In this document: one piece after another, positions 56,374 through 64,000 of the stretch
Numbering within the stretch: position 1 is the first letter of the stretch
Layout: every line of letters begins with the position of its first letter
From: Mesorhizobium koreense
Lineage (GTDB): Bacteria; Pseudomonadota; Alphaproteobacteria; Rhizobiales; Rhizobiaceae
Length of the DNA: 64,000 nucleotides
Direction: 5' to 3'
Assembly (NCBI RefSeq): GCF_031656215.1
Contig: NZ_CP134228.1
Span: forward strand, 558,001-622,000
Translations under genes and position numbers: made by a program
The notes under the pieces: model-generated
Databases searched by the model: none
Told to the model about the DNA's origin: nothing
Seen by the model: only the letters and a program-made list of their open reading frames with translations

Positions 56374-58404
56374 CTAATTTACCCCTGCTCGCGCTTTCGG
56401 CACCGACCTGCTGGCGAATGGCCCTTCCATCATTTGGCCAACCTCCTCGATCGGGACAGGGCGTCCTTTGAGGAAACCCTGAATCCAATGAATGTCCATC
56501 TGCTTCAGGACCATCATTTGCTGTTCAGTCTCCACACCCTCGATGAGCACGGCGTAGCCGAGATTGCGAAGAAGTCTTACCATGTCTTGCAGCAAGCCGG
56601 CTCCTCGCGGCGTGTCGGAGTCGTGCAGGAAGCTGCGATCGATCTTGACAACGTCGAACTTGAAACGGCGCAGCCAGGCGAGGCCTGCAAATCCCGTTCC
56701 AAAATCGTCCAGCCAGATTTGGACACCCAGACTTCTCAGGTGCTCGATATTCCTTGCGGCCCGCGCCTCGAGGAAAATGTCGCTGCCCTCTGTCACTTCG
56801 AGCGCGAGTTTCTGCGGCGAGAGTCCATGTCGGCCAAGAATATCGGTGATCTGCAGGGGAAAACCGGGCGTCCTGAGCTGAACGACCGACACGTTCGCCG
56901 TCACGAGCGAGCCCAACTCGTGCTCGACCATGTCCTTGCATGCCTGGTCGATCAGCCATGTGCCCAGTTCGACGATCGAGCCGTTCTGCTCCGCGGCGGG
57001 TATGAAAACCTCCGGACTGATGTCGCTGCCGTCCTGGTCGCGCAGACGCATGAGGGCTTCATGGCCAAGCACTTGCTCGGATACGATATCGTAGATCGGC
57101 TGATAGGCCACCGAAACGAGCCCCCGGTCGACGGCGACCTTCAGCAGGCGGGATAGATTTTCGTCGGATCTTTCCTGGTCGGTGGCCGCCGGGTCGTAGA
57201 TCGACAACGTCGCACGGCCTGCGAACTTCGAGGCGTAGAGAGCTCGGTCCGCCTCTTGCAAAAGCACACGAAGCTCCATGCTTTTGTCTGCGCGTGTCAG
57301 CGTGGCGCCGACGCTAATCGTGACAATGTCATGGCCGTCGCTGCGATTGGGATGGGAGATCCGCAGGTTTTCGACGGCGCGACAAAATTCTTCCGCGACC
57401 ACGCGGAGTTTCGATTCCCCTTCGATCCGGCATAAAACGACGAATTCTTCGCCGCCGTAGCGACCGGCAATAGCTTTGTGCCTGGATGCCGTCTCGGCAA
57501 AGGCATCCGCGAGCATCATTAGGCAATCGTCGCCGGCCTGATGTCCGAGCCGGTCGTTGAACGCCTTGAAATGGTCGACGTCTATGAGCAACACGCCGAT
57601 TGCGTCGTCGCCGATGTCGCGACCACCCGCAGCCCACTGCTTGCTCAATTCCGAGAATTCGCGCGCGATCGCCCGCCGGTTCCTTAACCCGGTCAACGGA
57701 TCCGTATTAGCGATTTCGCCCAGCTTTTCGCCCTTTTCCAGAGCAGCCCGCTCCTGAACCTGAGCGCGAAGAGTATGCAAGAATTCCTGATATCGCTCCA
57801 GACTGAGCCGCCATGAAAGGTAGAGCGACAAGATAAAGCAATTCGCAAAGTAGACGGACACTATCGCCCGGCCCACAATGTCGGCATTAAGCGAGAACAG
57901 CGCAGCCGCGATGAAGGCTACGGTCACCACGACCGAGGAGGCGATTGAAAGCCAAAGGCGAAAATTGAAGAAGAGATTCGCCCCGAGGATAAAGACCGTC
58001 CCGAACACCATGAAATAGGACAGCTCCGATTGATGGCTCGTGCCGATAGCAAAAGCGAGCCATCCGACGGCGCCGGCCACGATCGCCGACGCGGCGATGA
58101 GATGCAGGGTAGCGAGTTCTGCCCCCCGGCGAGCGCACACCTCGATAAGGGTAAGGAACCCCAGGCCAAGCGTCAGGCGAGTGAGGATGAGGCGCCCGGC
58201 GATATCCGGAAACAACAACCAGTCGAAGAGGCCATAGCCGATATAGCTGAGGACGGCCGCGGCCATCCCCCAGCGGAGAATCGTCCGGTTCCGATCCGCA
58301 TATTTCCGCATGAGCAATGCCCAAAGCGTTGGATCGGCAGGCTTCCAGCGCGAACGCGCGGTAGCCTTGAAGACTTTTCGAGCGATGTCCTTCGACAGAT
58401 GCAT
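56374..58404 (-). CDS. membrane GGDEF-EAL cyclic di-GMP enzyme
   Basis: A 676-residue protein. Residues 40-205 hold six to seven hydrophobic helices, a small membrane sensor. A short coil precedes GGDEF (about 230-405), with active-site GGEEF at 317-321 and the upstream DVDHFKAFND. No RxxD inhibitory site is present (RHKA instead). The EAL domain (about 415-660) has EAL at 449-451, an Asn in TANVSVVQL, LEVTEG, DDFGTGFAGL, KIDRSF and EGVETEQQ, so phosphodiesterase residues look complete. Both synthesis and breakdown of cyclic di-GMP are possible. It is divergent from the methyltransferase gene. Confidence 0.93.
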   Translation of the reverse strand: MHLSKDIARKVFKATARSRWKPADPTLWALLMRKYADRNRTILRWGMAAAVLSYIGYGLFDWLLFPDIAGRLILTRLTLGLGFLTLIEVCARRGAELATLHLIAASAIVAGAVGWLAFAIGTSHQSELSYFMVFGTVFILGANLFFNFRLWLSIASSVVVTVAFIAAALFSLNADIVGRAIVSVYFANCFILSLYLSWRLSLERYQEFLHTLRAQVQERAALEKGEKLGEIANTDPLTGLRNRRAIAREFSELSKQWAAGGRDIGDDAIGVLLIDVDHFKAFNDRLGHQAGDDCLMMLADAFAETASRHKAIAGRYGGEEFVVLCRIEGESKLRVVAEEFCRAVENLRISHPNRSDGHDIVTISVGATLTRADKSMELRVLLQEADRALYASKFAGRATLSIYDPAATDQERSDENLSRLLKVAVDRGLVSVAYQPIYDIVSEQVLGHEALMRLRDQDGSDISPEVFIPAAEQNGSIVELGTWLIDQACKDMVEHELGSLVTANVSVVQLRTPGFPLQITDILGRHGLSPQKLALEVTEGSDIFLEARAARNIEHLRSLGVQIWLDDFGTGFAGLAWLRRFKFDVVKIDRSFLHDSDTPRGAGLLQDMVRLLRNLGYAVLIEGVETEQQMMVLKQMDIHWIQGFLKGRPVPIEEVGQMMEGPFASRSVPKARAGVN

Positions 58405-58647
58405 TGAAGCGTTCCTCGGCGGCTACCCCTTACGGTCGAAGTAACAAAGAACTGGTTATGCATCGCGATCGAATGGATCGCCCCGCACAAGAAAACCCGA
58501 ATGTCGCTAACCGACCGTTAACCCCGTTCTCGACAACACGCGGCAAGCCTCGCCCCAATTTCGCGCATTATGTAAAATTTTACGAAAAAGCGTCGCACCT
58601 ATGAGGTCGCGTGCCTATGCTTGTTCATTCGGCTACGGGGACATTCG

Positions 58648-59691
58648 ATGGCGAAGGCAAAACTGAGATTAGACAAATCCAGTCTTATAACGTCCGACCT
58701 GATCCGGAAGCACGATCCAGTATCCGGACTCGCCCCAGATCCCGGCGAATTGCGCGAGCGGACCGCCCAACTGGCGCTTATCCTCGATCTTGCCTATCAG
58801 GGCTTCGCCGGCCAGCAGCCTGCTGCTCCCATCGTCGATCGTCTTGCGGGCAGGCTTCACGAGCTTCGCCGTGAAGCGAGTCCTGGCGTTTGGCGACAGC
58901 TCATTCCGCTCGCCCAAGAGCATCGTGTCGCAAAATATCTTTTGCAGGATCCATTCACGCGCTGGTCCTTTGAGAAGCCGCGTGGCTATTCGGGCGATGC
59001 GAGCTTGTTGGACATCTATTACAAGCACCCAAGCGCGGCCGGGATCGTGGCGTCGTCATCCGCGCTTGGACAGGAGATTTATGCCTATACCAGCGATGCT
59101 CCGAGTTCGGTGGCCGGGCGCGAACGACGGGATATATTGGCGAAGAGCGTCGACGAGACCGCCAACCGCATCGACCAGGCCGAGATTCTGGCGATTGCGT
59201 GCGGCCATTTGCGCGAAACAGAGCTTTCCGAGGCTCTTGCCCGGGGAAAATTGAAACGCTGGGTCGGCCTGGATCAGGATCCCGTCAGCGTGGCCGTGGT
59301 GAACCGTGATCGGGCCGGGAACGTGGTCGAGGCGAGGGACGGTTCCGTTCGCGGTATTCTTAGGCGCGCGTACAGCCTCGGTACGTTCGATCTCGTCTAC
59401 GCCTCTGGTCTGTATGACTATCTTCCGCGCGCTGTCGGCGTTCGCCTGCTGCAAAGGTCAATGGAACTGGTCAAACCCGGCGGCAGGTTTCTGTTCGCCA
59501 ATTTCAGCGACGAGATCACCACGGACGGTTACATGGAGACATTCATGGACTGGCCGCTCCTTCTCCGCTCCGCCGACGACATGTGGGACATCATCAACGC
59601 CGCGGTCGATAGGAATGTGGTGGAGGCAGAAGTCTATTACGGATCGAACCGGAACATAGTCTACGGCACGGTGCGCAAGCGCGAAGCGTGA
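58648..59691 (+). CDS. class I SAM-dependent methyltransferase, EF/3-OH-PAME synthase-like
   Basis: A 347-residue protein. After a roughly 130-residue helical N-terminal part (FTRWSFEKPRGYSGDASLLD is a family mark), a Rossmann methyltransferase domain follows with EILAIACGHLRETELSEAL in the motif I place, GLDQDPVSVAVV, then FDLVYASGLYDYLP, VKPGGRFLFANFSDE and YMETFMDWPLLLRSADDM. This pattern is found in proteins labelled as extracellular-factor (3-hydroxypalmitate methyl ester) biosynthesis enzymes; the label is from memory. The motif I glycines are partly replaced (ACGHLRE). Start at ATG 58648 after GGGGA. Next to a cyclic di-GMP gene, it may make a signal molecule. Confidence 0.85.
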   Translation: MAKAKLRLDKSSLITSDLIRKHDPVSGLAPDPGELRERTAQLALILDLAYQGFAGQQPAAPIVDRLAGRLHELRREASPGVWRQLIPLAQEHRVAKYLLQDPFTRWSFEKPRGYSGDASLLDIYYKHPSAAGIVASSSALGQEIYAYTSDAPSSVAGRERRDILAKSVDETANRIDQAEILAIACGHLRETELSEALARGKLKRWVGLDQDPVSVAVVNRDRAGNVVEARDGSVRGILRRAYSLGTFDLVYASGLYDYLPRAVGVRLLQRSMELVKPGGRFLFANFSDEITTDGYMETFMDWPLLLRSADDMWDIINAAVDRNVVEAEVYYGSNRNIVYGTVRKREA

Positions 59692-59705
59692 GGAGGTGCG
59701 GCACC

Positions 59706-60578
59706 CTACGTCCTGCTGCTGATCTTCGGCATGTTTCTCGTCTGGCTGCAGCCCGGACTTGCTCTTTGGCTACCCGAAGCAGCCGGATTTGGACGCTGGA
59801 TATCCTGGCAATCGATCGACAGGGTGCCCAGCCAGTCGATCTGAAGACGACAATCCCCCCGAACCGGCAGGACTCCGCATAGACTTCCCGTCGTGACGAA
59901 TTGTCCTCCCCGGAGCCCGTCCAGACGATCGTTCTGTGCGTTGGCGTAGGCGACCAAGGGCGCCAGCGGGTCACCATTTGCATGGGCGGGACAAACGGCT
60001 TGTTTCTCGGTGCCGTTGATCTGGATTTTCATTAATGGCCGTGAGGCGGCTGACGCCAGCATGTCAAGCACGGCAGGATCCAGTTCGGGTCCAACCACAT
60101 AACCACCATTGCCGAGTCGATCGGCCAGGAAAAGAAGGAAAGGCGCCTTGTCTCCTTCGTGGAGCCGCGGTGCAATCAGTTCGATGCCCAAGTGAACAGA
60201 ACCGATGTGCGCGAGCACGTCCTCTCGCCCGTAGACTCTGTCCGGTGCAAGATCGGATTTGAGGCAAAAGGCAATCTCGACCTCGACTGCCGTCAGGTTC
60301 GGACAGTTGCAGGTTGCATGCCTGCTACTATCGGCTTTCACTAGATTCAGCAGCGGCGCCGCGACCGGAAGCCCGCCGGGACCGATAGCGACTTTCCATC
60401 CCGCAACAGGATGCCCTTCCACGGAAGCAGCCTGCACACGCATCACGTCCTCGACGCTCTCCGGCAGAAGCCCACGTGCTTCGATCTCGGGGAGGCCAAT
60501 GAGATCGCCTGATTGGGCGAGCCCGGCAAGCAGACTGCCGAGTTGGTCCCGGATTGAAGAGGGGTAGGATTCACCCAA
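59706..60578 (-). CDS. 2-keto-4-pentenoate hydratase-like enzyme
   Basis: About 290 residues of the MhpD/fumarylacetoacetase-like superfamily. Typical elements are VEDVMRVQAASVEGHPVAGWKVAI near the start, LTAVEVEIAFCLKSDL (metal-binding Glu pair), VHLGIELIAPRL, and GDPLAPLVAYANAQNDRLDG before VTTGSLCGVLPV. The C-terminal 45 residues are Ser/Arg-rich and unusual. Such enzymes hydrate 2-hydroxy-dienoates from ring cleavage or decarboxylate oxo acids. No ATG exists: TTG at 60578, after GAAGG and overlapping the upstream stop, is preferred to TTG at 60602. Last gene of the leftward catabolic operon. Confidence 0.82.
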   Translation of the reverse strand: MGESYPSSIRDQLGSLLAGLAQSGDLIGLPEIEARGLLPESVEDVMRVQAASVEGHPVAGWKVAIGPGGLPVAAPLLNLVKADSSRHATCNCPNLTAVEVEIAFCLKSDLAPDRVYGREDVLAHIGSVHLGIELIAPRLHEGDKAPFLLFLADRLGNGGYVVGPELDPAVLDMLASAASRPLMKIQINGTEKQAVCPAHANGDPLAPLVAYANAQNDRLDGLRGGQFVTTGSLCGVLPVRGDCRLQIDWLGTLSIDCQDIQRPNPAASGSQRASPGCSQTRNMPKISSRT

Positions 60579-61257
60579 TGCCGGGACCTTCAAACTCGGC
60601 AAGGGAATATTCCAGCCGATACAGCCCGCGCTGAGACGCCCCCTTCATCCCGTTGGCGACAAGATCCCCTTCGATAAGCTCGGACGCAGCGGTTTCGACC
60701 ATGGACGCCGACGAGCCTTCGATCATCACGATCCAGTTTGGCACGCTCACCTGACGGCCTTTTCGTTCTGCCGTCTCGATACCGCTTGCGGCGGTATCCG
60801 CAATGCACAGATGCGCCCCGCTGATCCACGGAAGACGTTCGATGGCGCCGAGCCGCTCCACCAGATGCTTCTGAAGCGTTGTTCTTTCTCCTGCTTCGGC
60901 ATCAAAACGAGCAGTCAGCATGTAACCGCCGTCGCCTGAGCCGATGGAATGAACGATGCCGCACACGCCCCGTTCGGTGTTGCGGAAGGCGCTGGTCGCT
61001 TCCCGCGTCCAGTCGGTCGGATTGTTGAGCCTCTGCAGATACCCAGGGCCGGAAAGAACCGTTTCATCCACCGCTTCGTAGAGCGTGAAATATTCGGGAG
61101 CGCCATGTTCGGCTATGTAGCGTCGGCCGCGATGGAACCCCGGTATGCCGACCCGCTCTGGAATATGCTGCCGGTTGTGCCACTCGATGAAGTTCGACCG
61201 CCCTTCGGGCGTGATGTCGTTCCAGATGGCAACGACTGCTTTTCCAAGGAGCGCCAT
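60571..61257 (-). CDS. EthD/DUF4286-like dimeric alpha-beta barrel protein
   Basis: A 228-residue protein with a repeated ferredoxin-like pattern. The first half has AIWNDITPEGRSNFIEWHN, then RQHIPERVGIPGFHRGRRYI and PEYFTLYEAVDETVL; the second half has DGGYMLTARFDAEAG and LPWISGAHLCIAD. The motif of a Trp-His-Asn-x-x-His-x-x-Glu-Arg segment followed by PGF is typical of DUF4286/EthD-like proteins, many of which act on small organic substrates or have unknown roles. The ATG at 61257 follows GCGAGGTAG. It is in an operon between an SDR dehydrogenase (11-base gap) and a hydratase, so a role in the same degradation path is likely. Confidence 0.75.
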   Translation of the reverse strand: MALLGKAVVAIWNDITPEGRSNFIEWHNRQHIPERVGIPGFHRGRRYIAEHGAPEYFTLYEAVDETVLSGPGYLQRLNNPTDWTREATSAFRNTERGVCGIVHSIGSGDGGYMLTARFDAEAGERTTLQKHLVERLGAIERLPWISGAHLCIADTAASGIETAERKGRQVSVPNWIVMIEGSSASMVETAASELIEGDLVANGMKGASQRGLYRLEYSLAEFEGPGIG

Positions 61258-61268
61258 TCTACCTCGCT

Positions 61269-62003
61269 TCAATAGGTGGCCCGGCCGCCTGAAAGGTCGA
61301 AAACGGCGCCGGTGCTGAAACTGCATTCTTCGGATGAGAGCCACGCAACCATCGCCGCCACTTCGTCCGGTTCAAGAAAGCGTCCCATCGGGATACGCGA
61401 CAGGATGTCGTCAAGCCGTTCCTTCGGTGCGTCCCGGCTCATCGCCGTCAGGGAAGCCGACGGGGTGATCGCGTTGACGAGAATTCCGCTGGGCGCCAGT
61501 TCCTTGCCAAGGCTCTTGGTCAACGCAACGAGGCCCGCCTTGGCGGCACTGTAGGCAGCCGCCATGTGCATGCCCTCCTTCGCCTGGATGGAGGCCATGT
61601 TGACAATGCGCCCAAACCCGCTCCGAGCCGCGCTTTCGATCATCAACGGAACGAGCGAGCGACAGACGAGGAAAGAACCGAAGAGATTCACATCCAGGAT
61701 GCGCCGGAACTCCTCGACCGGAATTTCCCAAGTCGGGTGGACGTCGCCGACGATGCCGGCATTGTTGACGAGGATGTCGAGCCGGCCATGCTGCTCTCGA
61801 AGAACGGCAGCGGCCCGCTCGACGCTCATCTGGTCGGTTACGTCGACTTCGACACCGTCACCGCGATCATCCTGCCTCAGGTCCCAGCGGACAATCGTTG
61901 CGCCACACGCTTCGAGCCGCCGGCAAATTGCCGTACCGAATCCGCCATTGGCTCCCGTCACCACGGCGATCCTTCCGGACAGATCGTATGTTGCCGCATC
62001 CAT
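61269..62003 (-). CDS. SDR-family oxidoreductase
   Basis: A 244-residue classical short-chain dehydrogenase. Cofactor motif VTGANGGFGTAICRRLE (TGxxxGxG); an acidic residue after the second strand (RWDLRQD) suggests NAD. Next come LVNNAGIVGD (NNAG), catalytic Ser in VNMASIQAKEG, YSAAKAGL (YxxxK), and the C-terminal LSSEECSFSTGAVFDLSGG. The start is ATG at 62003; an open stretch of 53 codons upstream lies in the binding-protein gap and is not homologous. In this operon it probably oxidises a hydroxyl group of the imported compound. Confidence 0.93.
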   Translation of the reverse strand: MDAATYDLSGRIAVVTGANGGFGTAICRRLEACGATIVRWDLRQDDRGDGVEVDVTDQMSVERAAAVLREQHGRLDILVNNAGIVGDVHPTWEIPVEEFRRILDVNLFGSFLVCRSLVPLMIESAARSGFGRIVNMASIQAKEGMHMAAAYSAAKAGLVALTKSLGKELAPSGILVNAITPSASLTAMSRDAPKERLDDILSRIPMGRFLEPDEVAAMVAWLSSEECSFSTGAVFDLSGGRATY

Positions 62004-62065
62004 CACCGCGCACCTGCCTGCAAGGATACGTCGCGGGCGCACCATGACGCCCGCGACAACGCCGG

Positions 62066-63052
62066 CTATTTGCCGATGAACTCGTTGGTGAAGAAACTGT
62101 CCGCGGCCTTGTCCGTCTCGATATCCTGATACTGCTTCATCAGGTCGAGCGTCCGCTGCCAATCCGCCAGTTCCATCTGGCCGAGCGGCGCGTCCGGCTT
62201 CGACGGGGACGGTATCAATGTCAGCGAGACCTTCAACTGCGCCTTCAGCAGTTCGGGGTCGGCCTGGGGCTTGGCCTTTGCGGCGGCCGCCACCGCGGCG
62301 TCCGGGTCAGCCTTCGCGGCCTCCATCGATTTGAGGGTCGCCGCAACGAAGCGCTTTACGAGATCCGGATTGGACTTGGTCTCCTCGTCGTTCGCGATGA
62401 TGGTGAGGCCCTGCGTGTTGACGCCGAGTTCGGCGAAAGAGAAGACCTTCTGGTCGAGACCTTTCTGGTTGAGGATGACAACCTGGCCCTCGAGGCCCGC
62501 AAGAATACCGTCCGCCTGCTTCTGAAGGATCGCGACGATCTTGCCTGGACCGTCGACATTCAGGATCTTTACCTTGCTCGCATCGACATCGTTCTGCTTC
62601 CAGATCGCCGGCAGCAGCGGCAGGGAAGCTTCCCCGGCGGTGGCGGCAATTGTTTTTCCTTCGACGTCCTTGATCGTTTTCACGCCGGAATCGGCACGGA
62701 ACGACATGCCGTAAGGAGAGGTGTTCATGATCCCGAGCACCGATTTCACCGGCGCGCCACGGCTTGCTCCCGCGATCACGCTGCCGCCGTCCACAAGACC
62801 GAACGTATCGCCTCCAGTCGCAATCACCTGGACCGTGCGCGCCGATCCCTGACCCTCGCCGATGGTCAAATCGATGCCGGCATCCTTGTAGAAACCTTTC
62901 TCCACACCGAGGTAGAAAATCGAGTGGACACCGCTGAGCAGCCAGTTGAGGCGAAGGCTCACCTTGTCTGCCGCCAATGTCGGTGCCGCGGAAGCGACAC
63001 CAAACGCCAGCGCAAGCGCCCCGGCGGCAATAGTCTTTCCAATCAGTCTCAT
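62066..63052 (-). CDS. ABC transporter substrate-binding protein (SsuA/NMT1 type)
   Basis: A 328-residue periplasmic receptor of the nitrate/sulfonate/taurine/thiamine-precursor group. The Sec signal ends TLAAD near residue 28. The mature part starts VSLRLNWLLSGVHSIFYLGV and has EKGFYKDAGIDLTIGEGQGSA, characteristic of THI5/NMT1-like receptors, followed by FGLVDGGSVIAGASRGAPVK. The ligand is a small organic compound; the group also covers riboflavin, pyrimidine and aromatic sulfonate receptors. ATG at 63052 behind GGGAGGATCC. The permease gene lies 50 bases upstream. The ATPase was not found in the window. Confidence 0.92.
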   Translation of the reverse strand: MRLIGKTIAAGALALAFGVASAAPTLAADKVSLRLNWLLSGVHSIFYLGVEKGFYKDAGIDLTIGEGQGSARTVQVIATGGDTFGLVDGGSVIAGASRGAPVKSVLGIMNTSPYGMSFRADSGVKTIKDVEGKTIAATAGEASLPLLPAIWKQNDVDASKVKILNVDGPGKIVAILQKQADGILAGLEGQVVILNQKGLDQKVFSFAELGVNTQGLTIIANDEETKSNPDLVKRFVAATLKSMEAAKADPDAAVAAAAKAKPQADPELLKAQLKVSLTLIPSPSKPDAPLGQMELADWQRTLDLMKQYQDIETDKAADSFFTNEFIGK

Positions 63053-63102
63053 GTCTAGGATCCTCCCGGTTAAGTCAGTTGCATGTGGGTCGACAGGCGC
63101 GG

Positions 63103-63939
63103 TCAGGCAGGGCTCTGGCCGACGGTGAAGTCGTCGCGCCGTTGCGAAACGTGCCATGGGATTGCCCAGCGCTCGATCAGTTCGACCACGCCATAAAGAA
63201 GAAGGCCGAGCACGCTGAGGACGACGATCACGGCAAACGACATGCTCGTATTCATATTGCCGTTATAGCCAAGGAGCAGGTAGCCGAGCCCGTTGTCCGA
63301 AGCGACGAATTCGGCAACGACCGCCGCGGTCGCCGAAAGCGCGGCGGCGACCTTGAAGCCGGCGAAAAGTGACGGCAGCGCCCCCGGCAACTCGACCTTC
63401 CAGAATATCTTCAGCCGGTTCGCGCGATAGCTCCTCGCGAGATCATAGAGTTCCGCCTCCACCGATTTGAACGCGACGATCGAATTGACGACGACCGGAA
63501 AGAAAGAAAGCAGGAACACGAGCAGGATCTTCGAGGGAAGCCCAAAACCCACCCATATGATGAACAGCGGCGCTATCGCGATCTTCGGGATGATCTGCAG
63601 CACCACCAGGAGCGGATAGAGGACCGCTTCGAACACGTGCGAATAGACGACGACAAGCGACACCGCGACGCCAAGGACAACAGCCATGAGGAAGCCCAGG
63701 ATCATCGGCTCCAGCGTAAAATAGGCCGCCGGAAGAACGACGTGGAGGTTCTTCACGAGATCGGAAAAGACCCGGCTTGGTGCCGGCAAGATATATTCCG
63801 GAACCGCGAAAAGCCGGACTGCCAGTTCCCACGCCACGGCGGCGCCGACAAGGCTGATGATGGTGGAGGTCTGCCGCCGGATCGCCATTCCCATAGCTTT
63901 CGTCACGAGGCCGTAGCCAATATTGGAACGATGTTCCAT
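63103..63939 (-). CDS. ABC transporter permease (SsuC/TauC type)
   Basis: A 278-residue permease with six helices. The EAA-type loop is ELYDLARSYRANRLKIFWKVELPGALPSLFAGFKVA (in parts), followed by VAEFVASDNGLGYLLL. It pairs with the SsuA-like receptor downstream. The first ATG, 63939, lies inside a nested inverted repeat that looks like an operator, so the true start may be ATG 63894 or 63888 (MAIRRQTSTIIS). The ATP-binding gene is expected upstream, beyond the window edge, or elsewhere. First visible gene of the catabolic operon. Confidence 0.92.
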   Translation of the reverse strand: MEHRSNIGYGLVTKAMGMAIRRQTSTIISLVGAAVAWELAVRLFAVPEYILPAPSRVFSDLVKNLHVVLPAAYFTLEPMILGFLMAVVLGVAVSLVVVYSHVFEAVLYPLLVVLQIIPKIAIAPLFIIWVGFGLPSKILLVFLLSFFPVVVNSIVAFKSVEAELYDLARSYRANRLKIFWKVELPGALPSLFAGFKVAAALSATAAVVAEFVASDNGLGYLLLGYNGNMNTSMSFAVIVVLSVLGLLLYGVVELIERWAIPWHVSQRRDDFTVGQSPA

Positions 63940-63954
63940 ATGGACTATCGTTCC
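63924..63954. promoter_or_regulatory. nested inverted repeat at the start of the SsuC-type operon
   Basis: TGGAACGATGTTCCA (63924-63938) is a perfect 15-base palindrome, and GGAACGAT (63925-63932) is also mirrored by ATCGTTCC (63947-63954). The design, two overlapping half-site pairs with GGAAC/GTTCC, resembles IclR-type operators. It covers the annotated start codon at 63939 and the area downstream of TTGAC (63959-63955, minus). Confidence 0.6.
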
Positions 63955-64000
63955 GTCAAGTGGTAGCCGATCAAAAGTGCGGGCGCAGGGTAAAGTCTTT

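Overview
The window looks like a chromosomal stretch from a GC-rich alphaproteobacterium, most likely a member of the Hyphomicrobiales (Rhizobiales; Mesorhizobium/Aminobacter-like). The reasons are the codon bias, tightly packed operons with ATGA overlaps, many ABC and TRAP importers, intergenic palindromic elements of the type common in that order, and housekeeping genes (polA, gyrB, folD, cydAB) of alphaproteobacterial type. No insertion sequence, prophage, CRISPR array, tRNA or rRNA was recognised.

Region by region. (1) 1-8.0 kb: the 5' end of polA, a candidate trans-acting small RNA with C-rich loops, then a quinate/shikimate catabolic locus: quiC (dehydroshikimate dehydratase), a TetR regulator, a shikimate dehydrogenase, a DctPQM TRAP importer and a type II dehydroquinase with altered active-site residues. 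One 15-bp motif lies upstream of both quiC and the regulator. (2) 8.1-12.7 kb: gyrB, a fluoride riboswitch with crcB, and a cytochrome P450. (3) 12.8-20.7 kb: a LacI-controlled sugar ABC importer with two permeases and an SMP-30-type lactonase, with a palindromic operator in front of the binding-protein gene, plus a GlxA-type AraC regulator. (4) 20.8-30.7 kb: folD, cyanide-insensitive bd oxidase (cydAB plus a 39-residue subunit), a class II aldolase, MliC, a TerC-family protein, an M20 peptidase and a short RNase D. (5) 30.9-37.4 kb: a complete branched-chain-amino-acid-type ABC importer and a polytopic membrane protein. (6) 37.5-45.4 kb: a very large autotransporter, broken by a frameshift, divergent from a histidine kinase/response regulator pair. 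(7) 45.4-50.2 kb: a DapA-like lyase, a GntR/FCD regulator and a CUT1 sugar importer that lacks its ATPase.

(8) 50.2-56.1 kb is the most interesting part. metE, the cobalamin-independent methionine synthase, sits behind a cobalamin riboswitch, with a second palindrome further upstream. It is followed by a remnant of a second MetE-like gene. Converging on it is an operon of a Rieske oxygenase, a flavin/2Fe-2S reductase and a 90-residue unknown, and this operon has its own cobalamin riboswitch on the opposite strand. The stretch therefore looks like a B12-limitation module; the substrate of the Rieske system is inferred to be a quaternary amine such as a betaine.

(9) 56.4-59.7 kb: a membrane GGDEF-EAL protein divergent from a SAM-dependent methyltransferase that resembles hydroxy-fatty-acid methyl ester synthases. 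(10) 59.7-64.0 kb: a leftward catabolic operon of an SsuA/NMT1-type importer (permease and binding protein), an SDR dehydrogenase, an EthD/DUF4286-like protein and a 2-keto-4-pentenoate hydratase-like enzyme. A nested inverted repeat overlaps the first annotated start codon.
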